Shown in pieces: positions 1-11,229 of a stretch of 64,000 nucleotides of DNA (position 1 is the first letter of the stretch; every line of letters begins with the position of its first letter). The notes under the pieces were generated by a model. The model was not told the origin of the DNA, ran no database searches, and worked only from the letters and a program-made list of their open reading frames with translations. The DNA is from Bromus sterilis (Eukaryota > Streptophyta > Magnoliopsida > Poales > Poaceae), in the NCBI GenBank assembly GCA_950022295.1, contig OX465595.1:431204270-431268269 (forward strand), given 5' to 3'. The translations under genes and the position numbers were made by a program.

Positions 1-23
1 TAGACAATCGCTGGCCACAGAAG

Positions 24-908
24 ATGTTCGAAAACACAGAAACATGTCCCTCGTTGACTGTTGTCCTTTGTGCGGGAATTCTGATTCGTGGGTCCATTCT
101 TTGCTCAAATGTTCGACGTCCAGATGCGTTTAGGCATTGGCAGACCAAAATCTGGTGGAAATCATTAGCGAAGTTAAAGAACCAAGTGCTAAGTATTGGA
201 TATTTCATGTCCATGAAAATACTTCGGAAGCACAGTTCACAGAAGCCGTTGTTACCCTCTGGGCTATTTGGTCCGCTAGGCGGAAGCTCATTCATGAGTC
301 TATCACACAATCCCCTCTCGGAACACATTGTTATATAAAGGAATTTATTCGAGAGTTGGAAGTGGCTAGGAGTTCTGTGCCAGCCACGAGAAGTAGTGTT
401 TCTTGGTCCAGGGGAGCTTGGGCGCCAGAATCGGTTTGGAACCCTCCCCCAATTGGGAGTTGCAAGATTCATACGGGCTTAAAGATGGATGACGAAGGAA
501 AGTGTGCAGTGTCGGTTATTTGCAGAGATGATCAAGGGAGATATGTGGGCTCTTCATCCCTTGTCCTCTGTGGAGTCAGAGATAAAATTTCCCTCGAGAC
601 AATTGCATGTAGAGAAGGGTTAGCTCTGGCGGAGGATCTTCAACTCCATGACATCATCATCTCATGTGAGAGTAGGTAAACTATCAAGGAGATCAAGGAT
701 AATGACGGAGGAGTCCAGACTGCTATCATCAAAGAGATTTACAAAAGAATTCCTAGTTTTACTTCCTGCAGTTTTATTTCTGAAAGTAGTTCTTCTTCTT
801 TAGAAGCAACTTTATTAGCCCAGTACTCGTTTGGACTATCAGTGGGTCGCCATGTTTGGCTTTTGCACCCACATGATGAGTCGTGTATTCCTTTGGTTAT
901 TGGTCAAT
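24..908 (+). pseudogene. LINE 3' end: zinc-binding and RNase H-like relic
   Basis: This is the decayed C-terminal end of a plant non-LTR retrotransposon polyprotein. One frame reads a zinc-binding segment (CCPLCGNSDSWVHSLLKC, roughly 75-125), an in-frame TAG at 131-133, then an RNase H-like part around 470-670 (KMDDEGKCAVSVICRDDQG, followed by LETIACREGLALAE), a second stop at 677-679, and continuation in the same frame to a stop near 908. The order zf-RVT then RVT_3 is usual for plant LINEs. The sequence ends in a short A-run near 926-933, consistent with a LINE tail. The reverse transcriptase lies outside the window or is lost. The stops show that it is dead. Confidence 0.8.
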
Positions 909-933
909 AAAGTTGCATAAACCCCTCAAAAAA

Positions 934-1645
934 AGCGTGCACCGTTCGCTTAGCAGCGCATGATTAGGTAACTAACGGTCTAGATTGCTACGTACTCTTT
1001 CGATAGTATTGTGATACGGTTGTAATTTTTTGATATATAGATGCAACAAAGTTTTATTGTATGTATTTTTTTAAGTTTTTCACTGTTACAGCAAAAAATC
1101 TAACAAAAAAATGTTTCGTACCATATTTACCATCAATTCGTGGTAGCAAATTTGATCACACGGTGATAGCCTTTTTAATAACAGTTGCAACAAAATTCAA
1201 AACCCATCGTCGCCGATCACATTTATTATTATTATTTGTAGCAAAAATCATGGTTAGTGGTAGCTTTTCTCGTTGCCTGTTGCAACAAAAAATATAGCGT
1301 CGTCATCGTCGGTCACACACTTTAAAATGGATGTACATATCACTAAAATACTTCTAGTTATATTCGTTTTAGCGATAAGTATATGTATGAGCATACTAAC
1401 ATCTTTTTGACCCACTTTTAAATAAATGTGATTAACACTAAAATACATCTAAATACACTTGTTTAGCAAAAATAACATAAATCAGTATAGCAGCATTTTA
1501 GTATTACCATAGTTAAAGCATTTATCATGTATCACTTGTAGCAAAATTGGAGCGCACGTGCACGATTCGTTTGGCACGCGTGCGAATGGCCATTGGCGCG
1601 AGTCTCGGCGGGCCCACTGGCACCGAACATTTACCAAAATTATGG
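934..1645. other. anonymous AT-rich intergenic DNA
   Basis: No gene is supported. The stretch is AT-rich and repeats short motifs such as GCAACAAAA and TAGCAAAA (1040-1320, 1465, 1540). It may be an old DNA-transposon remnant, but no terminal repeats were found. Confidence 0.4.
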
Positions 1646-1751
1646 TACTCCTTCTGATCCATATTACTTGTCTTAAAATGAATATATCTAGATGCATTTT
1701 AGTGATAGATACGTCAATTTTAGGACAAGTAATATGGATCGGAGGAAGTAG
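1646..1751. mobile_element. Stowaway-like MITE
   Basis: About 105 bp with terminal inverted repeats of about 27 bp: the left end TACTCCTTCTGATCCATATT is matched in reverse complement by the right end TACTTCCTCCGATCCATATT. The ends carry TA, as expected for Tc1/mariner-derived Stowaway elements, and the interior (GATGCATTTTAGTGATAGAT) is typical of grass Stowaways. Non-coding; it would be moved only by a transposase made elsewhere. Confidence 0.85.
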
Positions 1752-2512
1752 TAATTTCAGAGATGACGTGTGGTCACGGTAGTAGCATCCAAATATGCAA
1801 ATATTGTGGCAAGGGCAGGGTCAATTAAATTGTCTGTAGGTACATAAACTGCTTGAATCGAAGTTATAGATCCTTCTTAGTAGAAGCAATTATTTTTTGC
1901 GGAACCCAACCGAAGAGCGGACGGCTAATGTGTTTTACTTATTGAACAGAGTCTATAATTGGTTCGTGACTTTTGGACGTCGAAGGTGTTCTTCGGGTGA
2001 TCTCGTAGTTTCTACGGGATGGACACAATGGGTTCGATCCATGAATTTTTCCTTCCTTTAGCTACATTTCGCTCAAAAGGTTGAAGGGAGATAGTGCATC
2101 AAGTTATTCACAAAGGCCAACTTGATCCTCTTTCCGAGGGATCCCAGATGAGAGAAGCCAGGAGAGCCGCCGACTCCAACTTTCGTCCATGTACGAATCT
2201 ATACTAGATTTAACCAACTGCCCATCCTATCCCTCTACCCTTTGACAACCCATCTTTTTGTCTTAGTAGTCTTTCAATGGTATGTTTCAGTCCTCTTCCC
2301 CATTGCTTACTAAAAGTGAGCCACCGGTTCAGGTATAAGATACTATTATTACCGCCTGGAAAATTAGATGGCCAACCCGTAATCGGAATGACCCAATTGC
2401 AAGAGTTTATGGCATGGCAGAAACGCATGTAAGAGTAAGATGCCTTCAAATAGAAAATTGCTCAATGTGAAAAGTTCTCTGACAAAAACAACTTTGATTT
2501 TTTTGTCATATA
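1752..2512. other. anonymous intergenic DNA
   Basis: No open frame with recognisable protein similarity, no repeat ends and no RNA gene were seen here. Confidence 0.4.
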
Positions 2513-2686
2513 TGTTAAAGTATATTTGGTATATGTACATTTACTAGTATATGTTTTATATCTCTCTTTTACCTTATCTGTACGAGGGTTTCTTCTCCTC
2601 CAAAACATATACACAATATATATGTTTCTTCAACAGGGCTCAGCAATACATCAACGATTCCACCAATCTCTCTCTGTCTTTCTATA
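2513..2686 (+). repeat. left LTR of copia-like element
   Basis: Starts TGTTAAAGTATATTTGGTA and ends near CTATA. It shares GCAATACATCAACGATTCCA with the right LTR. The primer-binding site follows immediately. Confidence 0.8.
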
Positions 2687-3262
2687 TGGTATCAATTTAA
2701 ACACGATCCAAGCCCTAGCCATCGCCGCTGCTTCCGCTCTGTGCCGCTCCCGGGGCCGATCTCATGATCAGCGTCGGGTGCCGCATCGCCCGTAGCTAGG
2801 GTTCGTTTGCCGGTCCTGTGGATCATCTCTCCTGGAGTCTTTTTTCACGATCCTTTGATTGGGATTTTCTCTCGCTTCGGTCGCCTTTGATCGTCATTCA
2901 GTTTTGGTTTTCCTAACTAAGATTGGTTTGCATCACACACCGTAGTTGTCGATCATCTGCGCCTCAACTTCGATTCGTACGCGATTGTCGGCCTCTTCAT
3001 CGACACGGCGGCCCATGCGTCGCGCGCCGGCCTCCAACGGTCGCCGTCCGCGCGGCCTCTTCTCCGCCTCCTACCCATCGATCGAGCAACGGGTCGCCTC
3101 ACTGTGGTTCTCTCGGTGGCTGCCCCGACCTGCACGTTGTCGTTGTGTTATCCCTTCGGGTTGCAGTGTTGCGACACACCGTCCACACTGCTGCCCTAAG
3201 GTCGTCCTCGCGGCTACACCAACATGTGAGCCGCAACACATAGTCCATACCGCCCCCTTGAG
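2687..3262 (+). other. left internal part of copia-like element (non-coding)
   Basis: GC-rich leader-like sequence without a supported reading frame. It ends where the reversed gypsy integrase begins, near 3263. The open frames crossing 2946-3590 on the plus strand are antisense to that integrase and are not genes. Confidence 0.5.
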
Positions 3263-5666
3263 GTCTTCCGTGATGATGTTGTGTGGCACTCTGAATCTGA
3301 AGATGATCGACTTGATGAAGTTGACAGCCGTGAGGACTGTGGAGCTGGTGATGGGCACTGCTTCAATCCATTTAGTGAACTTGTCGACTGCGACGAGCAG
3401 GTGTGTCCTTCCTTCCTTTGATGATTTCTTTAGTGGGCCCACCATGTCGAGTCCCCAGGTGGCGAATGGCCAGGATAGTGGTATGGTCTTGAGCTCTGAT
3501 GCGGGAGCGTGTGCCCTGTTTGCGAATTTCTGGCAGGCGACACAACGGCGCACGATTTCTTCTGCGCTTTTCATGGCTGTGGGCCAATAGAGCCCGGCTC
3601 GGAATGCTTTGGACACGAGTACTCAACTACTCGCATGGTGCCCGTAGGTGCCTTCGTGGATTTCAAGCAGTAGGGCTTTGCCGTCCTCTTCGTCGATGCA
3701 CCTTTGAAGTATCTAGATGATGCTGCGCTTGTATAGTTGTTTGTTGATCACCGTGAATGCCTTGAATCGTCGGCTGATGCGTCGTGCTTCGGCCACGTCT
3801 TGTGGTAGCGTACCTTCGATTAGGAATCGGAGGAACGGTTTTGTCCAGACGGGTCCTTCGAGCTCTGTGGGAGTTGTGTTGTCGGGTGTGCTGGTGCTTG
3901 TGCCTTCTGGTGGGGTTGCTGCTGCCACCTGCGTCAGGTCTGTTGCATCCTCGCCGTCCGCGACTTCTTCAGGTGCTGATGCCTGTACCTTGATGGATCT
4001 CCGGCTGATGCTTTCGAGAAAAACGCTGGGTGGTACAGGTCCCCGGGTCGAACCAATGTTCGTGAGCTCGTCAGCTTCTGTGTTGTTGTCCCTGGTGATG
4101 TAGTTGAGCTCGCAACTGTCGAAACTTCCTTCGAGTTCGTTGTAGAGATTTTGGTAGGCCGCCATGTTGTCGGCTATTGCGTTGCAGTTTCTCATCGTCT
4201 GCTGGACGACGAGATTGGAGTCCCCGTAAATTATGAGGCGAGTGGCTCCGCACGTTTTGGCCATACGCATGCCATGGAGGAGGGCCTCGTATTCTGCTTC
4301 GTTGTTGGAGGCGTGGCTGAAGTTGATCTGGAGAACATATTTCAGCTTCGTTCCTTTAGGGGAGATGAGCACAACTCCTGCCCCAGCTCCTTGTTGTCTC
4401 TTGGACCCATCGAAGAACATTGACCAAGAACTTGATAGGTCTGGGGGGCCTGGTGTCTGAACCTCCGTCCACTCGACTAGGAAATCTGGGAGTACTTGGG
4501 CTTTGATGGCTGTTGGGTGCTTGAACTGCAGGTCCCGTGGGTTGAGCTCAATGTTCCACTCGGCGACTCGTCCATTTGCTCCAGGGTTGTTGAGTATGTC
4601 AGCGAGTGGTGCGCTGCTCACGATTGTGATAGGGTGCTCGTCGAAGTAGTGGGACACCTTTCTTGAGGTCATGACGATGGCCAGTAGTAGCTTATGATAG
4701 TGCGGGTAACGCTGCTGGGATTTGGTCAGGAGCATGCTGAGGTAGTAGATTGGTCTCTGGATGCTCTGGACCTTGCCTTCTTCTGCGCGTTCGAGGACGA
4801 GTGTTGTGCTTACTACACTGCTACGTGTTGCCACGTAGAGGTATAGCTTCTCTCGTTCCTTGGGTACCGCCAGGATTGGTGGTGTCGAGAGTGTCTTTTT
4901 CAGGTCCGCGAATGCTTGGCGGGCTTCCTCCGTCCACTCGAATTTCTCTCCTTTCCTGAGCAGCTGATAGAAAGGCAGCGTGCGTTCTCCCAGCCTGCTG
5001 ATGAAGCGGCTTAGGGCTGCGAGTTTTCCAGTGAGCTGCTGTACTCCTTTGACGTCGGTTGGTTCTTGCATGCGGGTGATGGCTCGGACTTTCTCAGGGT
5101 TTGCCTCGATTCCTCGGGCAGAGACCATGTAGCCAAGCAGCTTCCCCGCCGGTACACCGAATGTGCACTTCTTTGGGTTGAGTTTGATTCTGTATTTGTT
5201 GAGCGCCGCGAAGGTTTCGCGCAGGTCGTCGAGTAGTGTGGTTGCTTTGTAGGTCTTGATGACGATGTCGTCCACGTAGACTTGCACGTTTCTTCTGATT
5301 TGCTCCTTCAGGCAGGCCTGCATCATTCGCTGGTAAGTGGCGCCTGCGTTTTTGAGCCCGAAGGGCATGGTCCTGTAGCATAATATGCCGTAGGGGGTGA
5401 TGAACGATGTGTGCTCTTCGTCTTCTTCCTTCATCCTGATGTGGTTGTACCCTGTTGTCGAGTCGATTATCTGATCGATTCTAGGAAGGGGGAAGTGATC
5501 CTTCGGGCAATGCTTGTTGACTGGTCCGTAGTCGACACACATGCGCAGCACGGTCGTGTCTTTCTTGGGCACCAGCACTGGGTTGGCTATCCAGGTGGCT
5601 TTCTTCGTTTCTCGGATGAACTGAGCGTCGAGTAACCGGTTGACTTCCTCTCCGATTGCTCTGCGC
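3263..5666 (-). pseudogene. gypsy pol: RT, RNase H, second RNase H, integrase start
   Basis: One long open frame covers the reverse transcriptase (VLVPKK, then CVDYGPVNK, TPYG, MPFGLKNAGATYQ and the catalytic YVDDIVI), a degenerate Ty3 RNase H and a second RNase H with FFDGS, NEAEYEALLHG and GDSNLV acidic motifs. The frame stops at TAG (3713-3715). The same frame continues through a further stop into the integrase zinc-finger and core region (SKAFRAGLYWPTAM, CVACQKFANRAHAP, GLDMVGPL, FTKWIEA), then breaks near 3263 before the second catalytic Asp. Upstream the frame is cut by the solo LTR at its 5' side. Dead by stops and truncation. Confidence 0.85.
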
Positions 5667-5671
5667 TTGGG

Positions 5672-7131
5672 TGATACGTCCCAAACGTATCTATAATTTC
5701 TGTTTGCTCCATGCATGTTTTGTGTGATATTGCTATGTTTTAGATACACGTTCATACACTTTTGATCATATTTGGACTAACCTATTAACTCAGTGCACCC
5801 CAGTGCCAGTTTCTGTTTTCTGTTGTTTTTGTATTTTAGGTTTTCCCATTACTTAAAGTGCCCAATAAATTCCGGGAAAAAATATATAAAAAATCAGCGT
5901 GAAGGAACCTTCCAGAATCACCGAAGGAGAGCCTGAGGGGGGCCACCAGTCACCGAGGCGGCCACCCCGCTCGGCCTAGGGGTAGGCCGCGCCACCAGGC
6001 CGCCTGGGCGACTGGGACCTCCCCTGGTGGCCCCCCTTGGCCCTTATTTTTACTCGCGTCACGGAAACCCTGATTCCAGACCCCTTTTCTCCAGAAGCAA
6101 TTCCGATCTCCGCCGCCATCGCCGACAAGCTTCGGGGGACCAGAATTCTTGTGCCGGCACCCTGCCGGGACGGGGAAGTGCCCCCGGATTCATCTCCATC
6201 GACGTTTCTTCCTCCCTCCATGAAGCGGGAGTAGTTCCTCCTCGGGGCTAAGGTTTCTACCAGTAGCTATGTGTTCTTATCTCTCTCCCATGATGTGATC
6301 TTCGTTGTGATCATAGGCTATGTTAATCTAGGGTGATCCCATGATATTTCCCCTTCCTCTATGTATTGGATTGATGTACTCAATTGATCTTATCTAGTAT
6401 AATCCCCGAGACCAAGGTGACAGCGGTCTATTGGACATGGGTTAGAAGAATATTTTCATGAGTGATTTCCTCTTTTGTGTGTGGATTGAAGATTGAGAGT
6501 CTCTTGGTGCTTGTCTTTGACTATCCTTTAGATATGTTGTGGTGATTGTGGTACTCTCTTTGGATGGCCTCGGTGACATTGGGAAATCCATAGATTGAGA
6601 ACTACGAACTCTGAGGTGTGCTTTTGTCGCCCTACACAATTCTCGTCCTCTCTTGACCACAAAGGAATGACCTCCGAGTACGTCTCCATTGCATGTTTTA
6701 TGGGAAATATCATGTGATTAGACTATGTTAATGTTGTTGGGAGTTGCCACTAGTGAAAGTATGAAGCTTAGGCCTTGTTTCCATCATTGTTACACCGTTT
6801 GCACTCACTTTTGTTACATGTTTGCTTGCTGCACTTTTTATTACAGATTTATATTACTTCGTTATACCACACCTATCACCCATATTTTACCATCTCTTCG
6901 CCGAACTAGTGCACCTATACAACTCCTAGTTGTATTAGGTGTGTTGGGGACACAAGAGACTTCTTGTATCTTAATTGCAGGGTTGCTTGAGAGAGACCAT
7001 CTTCAACCTCTACTTCCCTCAGTTCGATAAACCTTAGGTCATCCACTTCAGGGAAATTGCTGCTGTCCTACAAACCTCTGCGCTTGGAGGCCCAACATAG
7101 TCTACAAGAATAGAAGCGTGCGTATACATCA
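5672..7131 (+). mobile_element. solo LTR with TTGGG target duplication
   Basis: Begins TGATACGTCCCAAACGTATC and ends GTGCGTATACATCA. It is flanked by TTGGG on both sides (5667-5671 and 7132-7136), and it splits the gypsy frame cleanly at the site. The 1460-bp length, lack of internal domains and perfect 5-bp duplication mark a solo LTR left by recombination between the two LTRs of an inserted element. Its first ~580 bp resemble the family A LTRs further right, including the GC-rich inverted repeat (about 5950-6005) and a short ATG frame ending GAGTAG (6220-6234). The last ~380 bp (from about 6750) do not resemble them. Confidence 0.9.
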
Positions 7132-7136
7132 TTGGG

Positions 7137-9045
7137 CTCTGAGAATCGTCTCAGCGCTTGCTTCACCGGCTTCGTGTTTTTCTTGATGCGTAGGGCGTGT
7201 TCCGCGAATTCGCGTGGTATCTCAGGCATGTCGGCTAGGCACCAGGCGAATATTTCCCACTCGTCTCGAAGGAAAGCGACGAGAGTCGTCGCCTTCTCCT
7301 CTGGTAGGTGGGCGTACACGCGGACTGTTTTGTCCGGGTCCGTCGGGTGCACTTGGTGAGTGAGTGTGTCGCTGTCGATGCTGAAGTCGCGTCCGTACTC
7401 CTTTGTTTCGCTTCGGTTCACCAATGGGAAGGTACTCTTGTCTGTCACCATGGCTATTTCTCTGAGTTCTTGTTCGGCTCCGAATGTGTCGGAGATTCTG
7501 TGGAAGTCACGATCACATTGATCTGATTTGATGAAGCTTCCGTTGATCGTGAGGACTCTTGATGATCCTGGCATCTTGAGCTTGAGGTAGGCGTAGTATG
7601 GGACCGCCATGAACTGCGCGAATGCTGGCCATCCCAATATGGCGTGATACTGCGATTGCCAGTCGAGTACCTCGAACTCGAGGACGTGCTTTGCAAAGTT
7701 GTGTCGGTTGCCGAAGACAACTTCGAGTTCGATGACTCCGAGGGATGTGGCTGCTTCTCCTGGGACTACCCCGTGTAACTCGGTGCTCGATTTTCTCCAT
7801 ACTGATCGTGGGATCAGCATCTTTTGCAGGGTGCTGGCGAAGATGATGTTCATGTTGCTGCCTCCGTCCATGAAGACCCTATCCATGTCGTACCCTCCGA
7901 TTTGTGCATGGAGCACTAGGGGCGCGTGCCCCGGTCTTGGGGCTGCGGGTGGATGGTCATCCTGTGAGAACGTGATGCTGGTCTCTTTGTCATGTAGCTG
8001 GTAGATTTTGACTATGTTTATGCTCTCGGCTGCTCTAGCCCGCAGGGTGTGGGCGTCGCGTTGTGCTTGCGGTACCCTTCCTTCTTGGATCATGAGCACC
8101 TGTTCTTGCATCGGGTTGTGACGTCCTTCCGGGCTTGAGGGCGGCGATTGTTCGGGTCGCCGGTTGCGCCTGTCTTCTTTCTGCTTCTCCTTCTTGATGT
8201 CGTCGGCTAGCTCGTTGAACAGGCGGCAGTCTCTCAAAGTGTGACCTGACCTGACGCGTCCCCAGTCATCCTCGAAGTTGTGGATCATGCAGGGTCCTGC
8301 TAGCTGCTCTCTAGCCGTGAGTTTGCTAGATCCGGCGTGCCTCTTCCTTCTTGAGATTCTGAAGATCTTCTCGTGATCCTCCGGGTGTTCGTGGAAGCGA
8401 GGGTCGGTTTCGATTCCTCGACTCATGTCTTGGTTCTTGATGAGGTTGGCGAATTCATCCGGCCTTCAATCTGGGTCATAGTACTCGCCCACAGGTGTCT
8501 CGGAGTCGCTGTCTTGGTTGGCGGCTGGTGCTCGTGCGACGGCGTGTCGTCGAGTGGTCGTCGGTTGTGCGGCTGCGTGATGTGGCTCGTTCGTTGGAGC
8601 CTCGTCGTAGATCTCCCGTGCGCGCCTTTTGGGTCGTCGATTCCTTCTTCCTTGGCGGTCGTTCTGCTGATCGCTGGTTTCGATCTCGTAGTCATCGTCT
8701 TGATGTGCGGCTGGTGCCCGGGCGGTGGTGGGTTGTCGAAAGATTTGCGAGTCCTCCGCTGCTCGTCGCGATTCGTCGAGTGGAATTCCTTCATAGAGGC
8801 CCCTCGCCGTTCTTCTGGGTCGTTACCTCCTTCGATGCTGGCGCTGCACTTGGCCGTTGCCGTAGTATCGGTCCTGGCACAACTGTAGCTCGAGCGGTCT
8901 TGATGGGGTGGCAGAGATGTCTGCCGTGATCTTGAATCCTTCGAGTGGGCTAGATCTGGTTCTTGCCTTTGAGTTGTAGCTTGCTGAAGACGGGACCGCC
9001 GAGATCGTGATCCCAACCTGTGTAGTTCCCACAGACGGCGCCAAT
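7137..9045 (-). pseudogene. gypsy gag-protease (decayed)
   Basis: The minus-strand frame at 7137-8426 contains a degraded zinc-knuckle-like piece (HTLRDCRLF), an aspartic-protease region (VFMDGGSNMNIIFASTL, then HAILGWPAFAQFMAVPYYAYL) and the linker to reverse transcriptase (KPVKQALRRFSEP), where the solo LTR interrupts it. Towards 9045 the frame is shifted and short: only about 600 bp separate it from the primer-binding site, much less than a complete gypsy gag, so most of the capsid region appears deleted. Protease is recognised by the DGGS catalytic motif. Confidence 0.75.
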
Positions 9046-9500
9046 TGACGGGGATCAACCCCGGCAAATCCCATGGTCAGGGACCCTGGGTTAGTCATGA
9101 GAGGCACAGGTTGGACGATGGCTCGTCGGCAAACAGGAAGGATCGCTCCTGCTCGACATTATTGATGGGGGAGATGCGATTACAGTGGATGCCAAGGCTG
9201 GAGCGCTCAAGGCTAGGGTTACAGGTGATATTAGATGTCTTTGGCGTCGCCCCTCCTAGCCCTCATATACCGGGCTAGGTCTCGGGGAGTTCATCTACGT
9301 TTACAGGTAAGCTTTCCTAACCCTAGCTTGCTCCGTACGGCAGGTCTTCGCACCTTCCTTATGAGTCGTGGACTCCTACGTCGGTGCCAACTAGCGGGCT
9401 GAGGCTGTATCTTCATGGGCCTTCTGTCTTCATGGACACCAGGTAGGCTTATCCGTAGGAGTCGTGGGGTCACCCCCTCGTCACCGTCGTTGCCCCGACA
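9046..9500 (-). repeat. 5' LTR of the Tat-type gypsy element
   Basis: On the minus strand it starts TGTCGGGGCAACGACGG and ends CCCCGTCA, with the primer-binding site following directly. About 455 bp. Its partner LTR is missing. CGTGC at 9501-9505 is a candidate target duplication that cannot be checked because the other end is lost. Confidence 0.7.
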
Positions 9501-10519
9501 CGTGCACAACGACATGTGGTCTACTCCAATGTTCCCGCACGTTGACGATTGGGTTATGCGTCGCGTCACCTTCCTCGGCGCGGGAACGCCACCATCCGAG
9601 CATTGGTCTTCGTCACGTTGTTTGGATTCTCTTCGCCTACTTTGAACATCGTCGCTGCTCTACTCATGGTCGTCGTCGTGGCCCCTCCCGAGCTACCTCC
9701 GTCGTCGCGCTCCTCTCGGACCGCTGACAGACGAAGTCCATAAGGGCTACCTCTGGTACCGTCAACCACAATGTTGTCCAACTCTTCATCCTCGTCCAGC
9801 ACCATCTCATCGTCAGCATCGTCGTCATCTTCCTTGACCACTTCATCTAGCTCCGGCAACCGCAGAATCTCCGCCCTCAGCACCTTCTACCCCCCGTCGA
9901 GTTGCGTCGGAACCATCGCCGAGCCCTTCTCTGCTATCCCCTTTGACATGGCGTAGAACCCGTGCTGGTTGACCGTCTACGCATGCCTTTTGATGGCAAC
10001 ACCGACGTGTGCCTTCATCTACGACGTGTCTCCGGGCCTGGCAAGCCTGGCACGACGCTTCGTCAACATTGTCTTCGTGCCTCTAGGCATGCCCGATGTT
10101 GGCAAAACCGACACGTGCTTTCGTCCACGATGTGTCCCCAGCCTTGGCAAACCCAGTGTGATGCCTTGTCAACACCGTCTTATTCTTGACGTTGACATCG
10201 TCCTCTTCCCATGTCCATCGCTTTGACTAACGAACGCTCGCCAGTGTCGCTCTTCTCGAGCCGCGATGCACCCCTGACTACCCAGCACCCCTTGCGCCAG
10301 CGGCTCCACCTTGACTGTTTCACCACCCTACGCTCTCAGCTACCTCGACATCGACTAAAGGCATACCGCTTTGTGGGGCACCCTCGTTGGCCTCCACTCC
10401 AGCCACAACTTTCGTGATGCATTGACCATTACGATTGTGGTGGAGATGTCCATCGGCTCCGCCTTCGGATCTTCATTAGTCTCACCGTCTGTATCGCTAC
10501 CGCTGTGACTGTGGGGGGA
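9501..10519 (+). other. right internal part of copia-like element (non-coding)
   Basis: GC-rich sequence with repeats of a CGACGTGT / CACGTGC motif and short overlapping frames on both strands (for example an acidic D/E-rich frame near 9664-9883), none resembling a known protein. It ends in the polypurine tract before the right LTR. Confidence 0.5.
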
Positions 10520-10675
10520 TGTTAGAGTATATTTGGTAGTATAGGATTCATATGTCTCTCCTACCTTATTTCTATGAGGGCTTCTTGTGCTCAAAGATAT
10601 GTACACTTTATATACTCCCCAATAGGGCTGAGCAATACATCAACGATTCCACCAACCCCTATGTATCTTTCTACA
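10520..10675 (+). repeat. right LTR of copia-like element
   Basis: Starts TGTTAGAGTATATTTGGTA and ends CTACA. Homologous along its length to 2513-2686 with several indels. Preceded by the polypurine tract. Confidence 0.8.
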
Positions 10676-11229
10676 ATCTCAATCAAAATTCGTATGCAAC
10701 CTATAGAGCTAATGCAATGTACGAAACACAAAGTTGCAAAGTTGGCTTGAAATTCCTAATTAATTTGGCTAGGAAATTCCAGATGAAGTACAAAAACATT
10801 GCCAAGGAGCATCTAATTCACTTGAAAATTCTGAACAAAATGACTCAGAAGTTCCGAGTGGGATCCAGTAGCTTTTCCGCGTAATATCAGGTTGATTCAG
10901 AAGTTTCGAGAGAATTCACTTGGAAGTTTCGAACGAATCCACAAGGTTGAACAAGATTCCAGTATGAGTCAGGTGTTTTAGAACTTTTGAAAGGGGTTTC
11001 GAGTTTTTTTTTTGTATGCAAAGTTCAACTGCATCATATATGAATGACAGAGGATGGTCGACTGGAGGGTACGAATCCTCGGGGCTCTAGGGGTGGTTGG
11101 GCTGACCTAGGGCACCTCATAGTACGTCGTCGCACTCCCTCTCTAGATCCTCTCGGGCGTGTGTGGTTTTGGGTTTTTTCTGTGTCTGTTTTTTGTGTCT
11201 TTTCTTTTGTGTCTTTTTTCTCTTTTATT
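10676..11229. other. anonymous intergenic DNA
   Basis: Contains several diverged copies of a GAAGTTTCGA / GAAGTTCCGA motif (10849-10930), but no gene, repeat ends or RNA was recognised. Confidence 0.35.

Larger units (their letters stand above)
3263..9500 (-). mobile_element. truncated Tat-type Ty3/gypsy element (minus orientation)
   Basis: Reading the minus strand, this is an LTR (9500-9046), a primer-binding site (TGGCGCCGTCTGTGGGAA, just below 9044), a shortened gag, protease, reverse transcriptase, RNase H, a second RNase H-like domain and the start of integrase. It stops abruptly inside the integrase near 3263, so the rest of integrase and the other LTR are missing. The second, archaeal-type RNase H is the hallmark of the Tat lineage (RIRE2-like elements of grasses). 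It lies inside the copia-like element and is itself split by a solo LTR at 5672-7131. Confidence 0.85.
2513..10675 (+). mobile_element. short non-autonomous copia-like LTR element, split by gypsy insertion
   Basis: Two related short LTRs (2513-2686 and 10520-10675) bracket this block. Just inside the left LTR is TGGTATCAA (2687), matching the initiator-Met tRNA binding site used by many copia elements. Just before the right LTR is a polypurine tract, GTGGGGGGA (10511-10519). After removing the gypsy block 3263-9500, the interior is only about 1.6 kb and shows no gag or pol, so the element was non-autonomous. The target duplication is unclear (ATATA against ATCTC). The two LTRs have diverged by substitutions and indels, so it is old. 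Confidence 0.75.

Noticed and set aside
1254..1782. Short frames on both strands near the Stowaway MITE
   Set aside because: AT-rich, under 80 codons, and partly made of MITE sequence; no similarity recognised.
2946..3590. 214-codon plus-strand frame
   Set aside because: It spans the junction of copia-like leader and reversed gypsy integrase; its second half is antisense to integrase.
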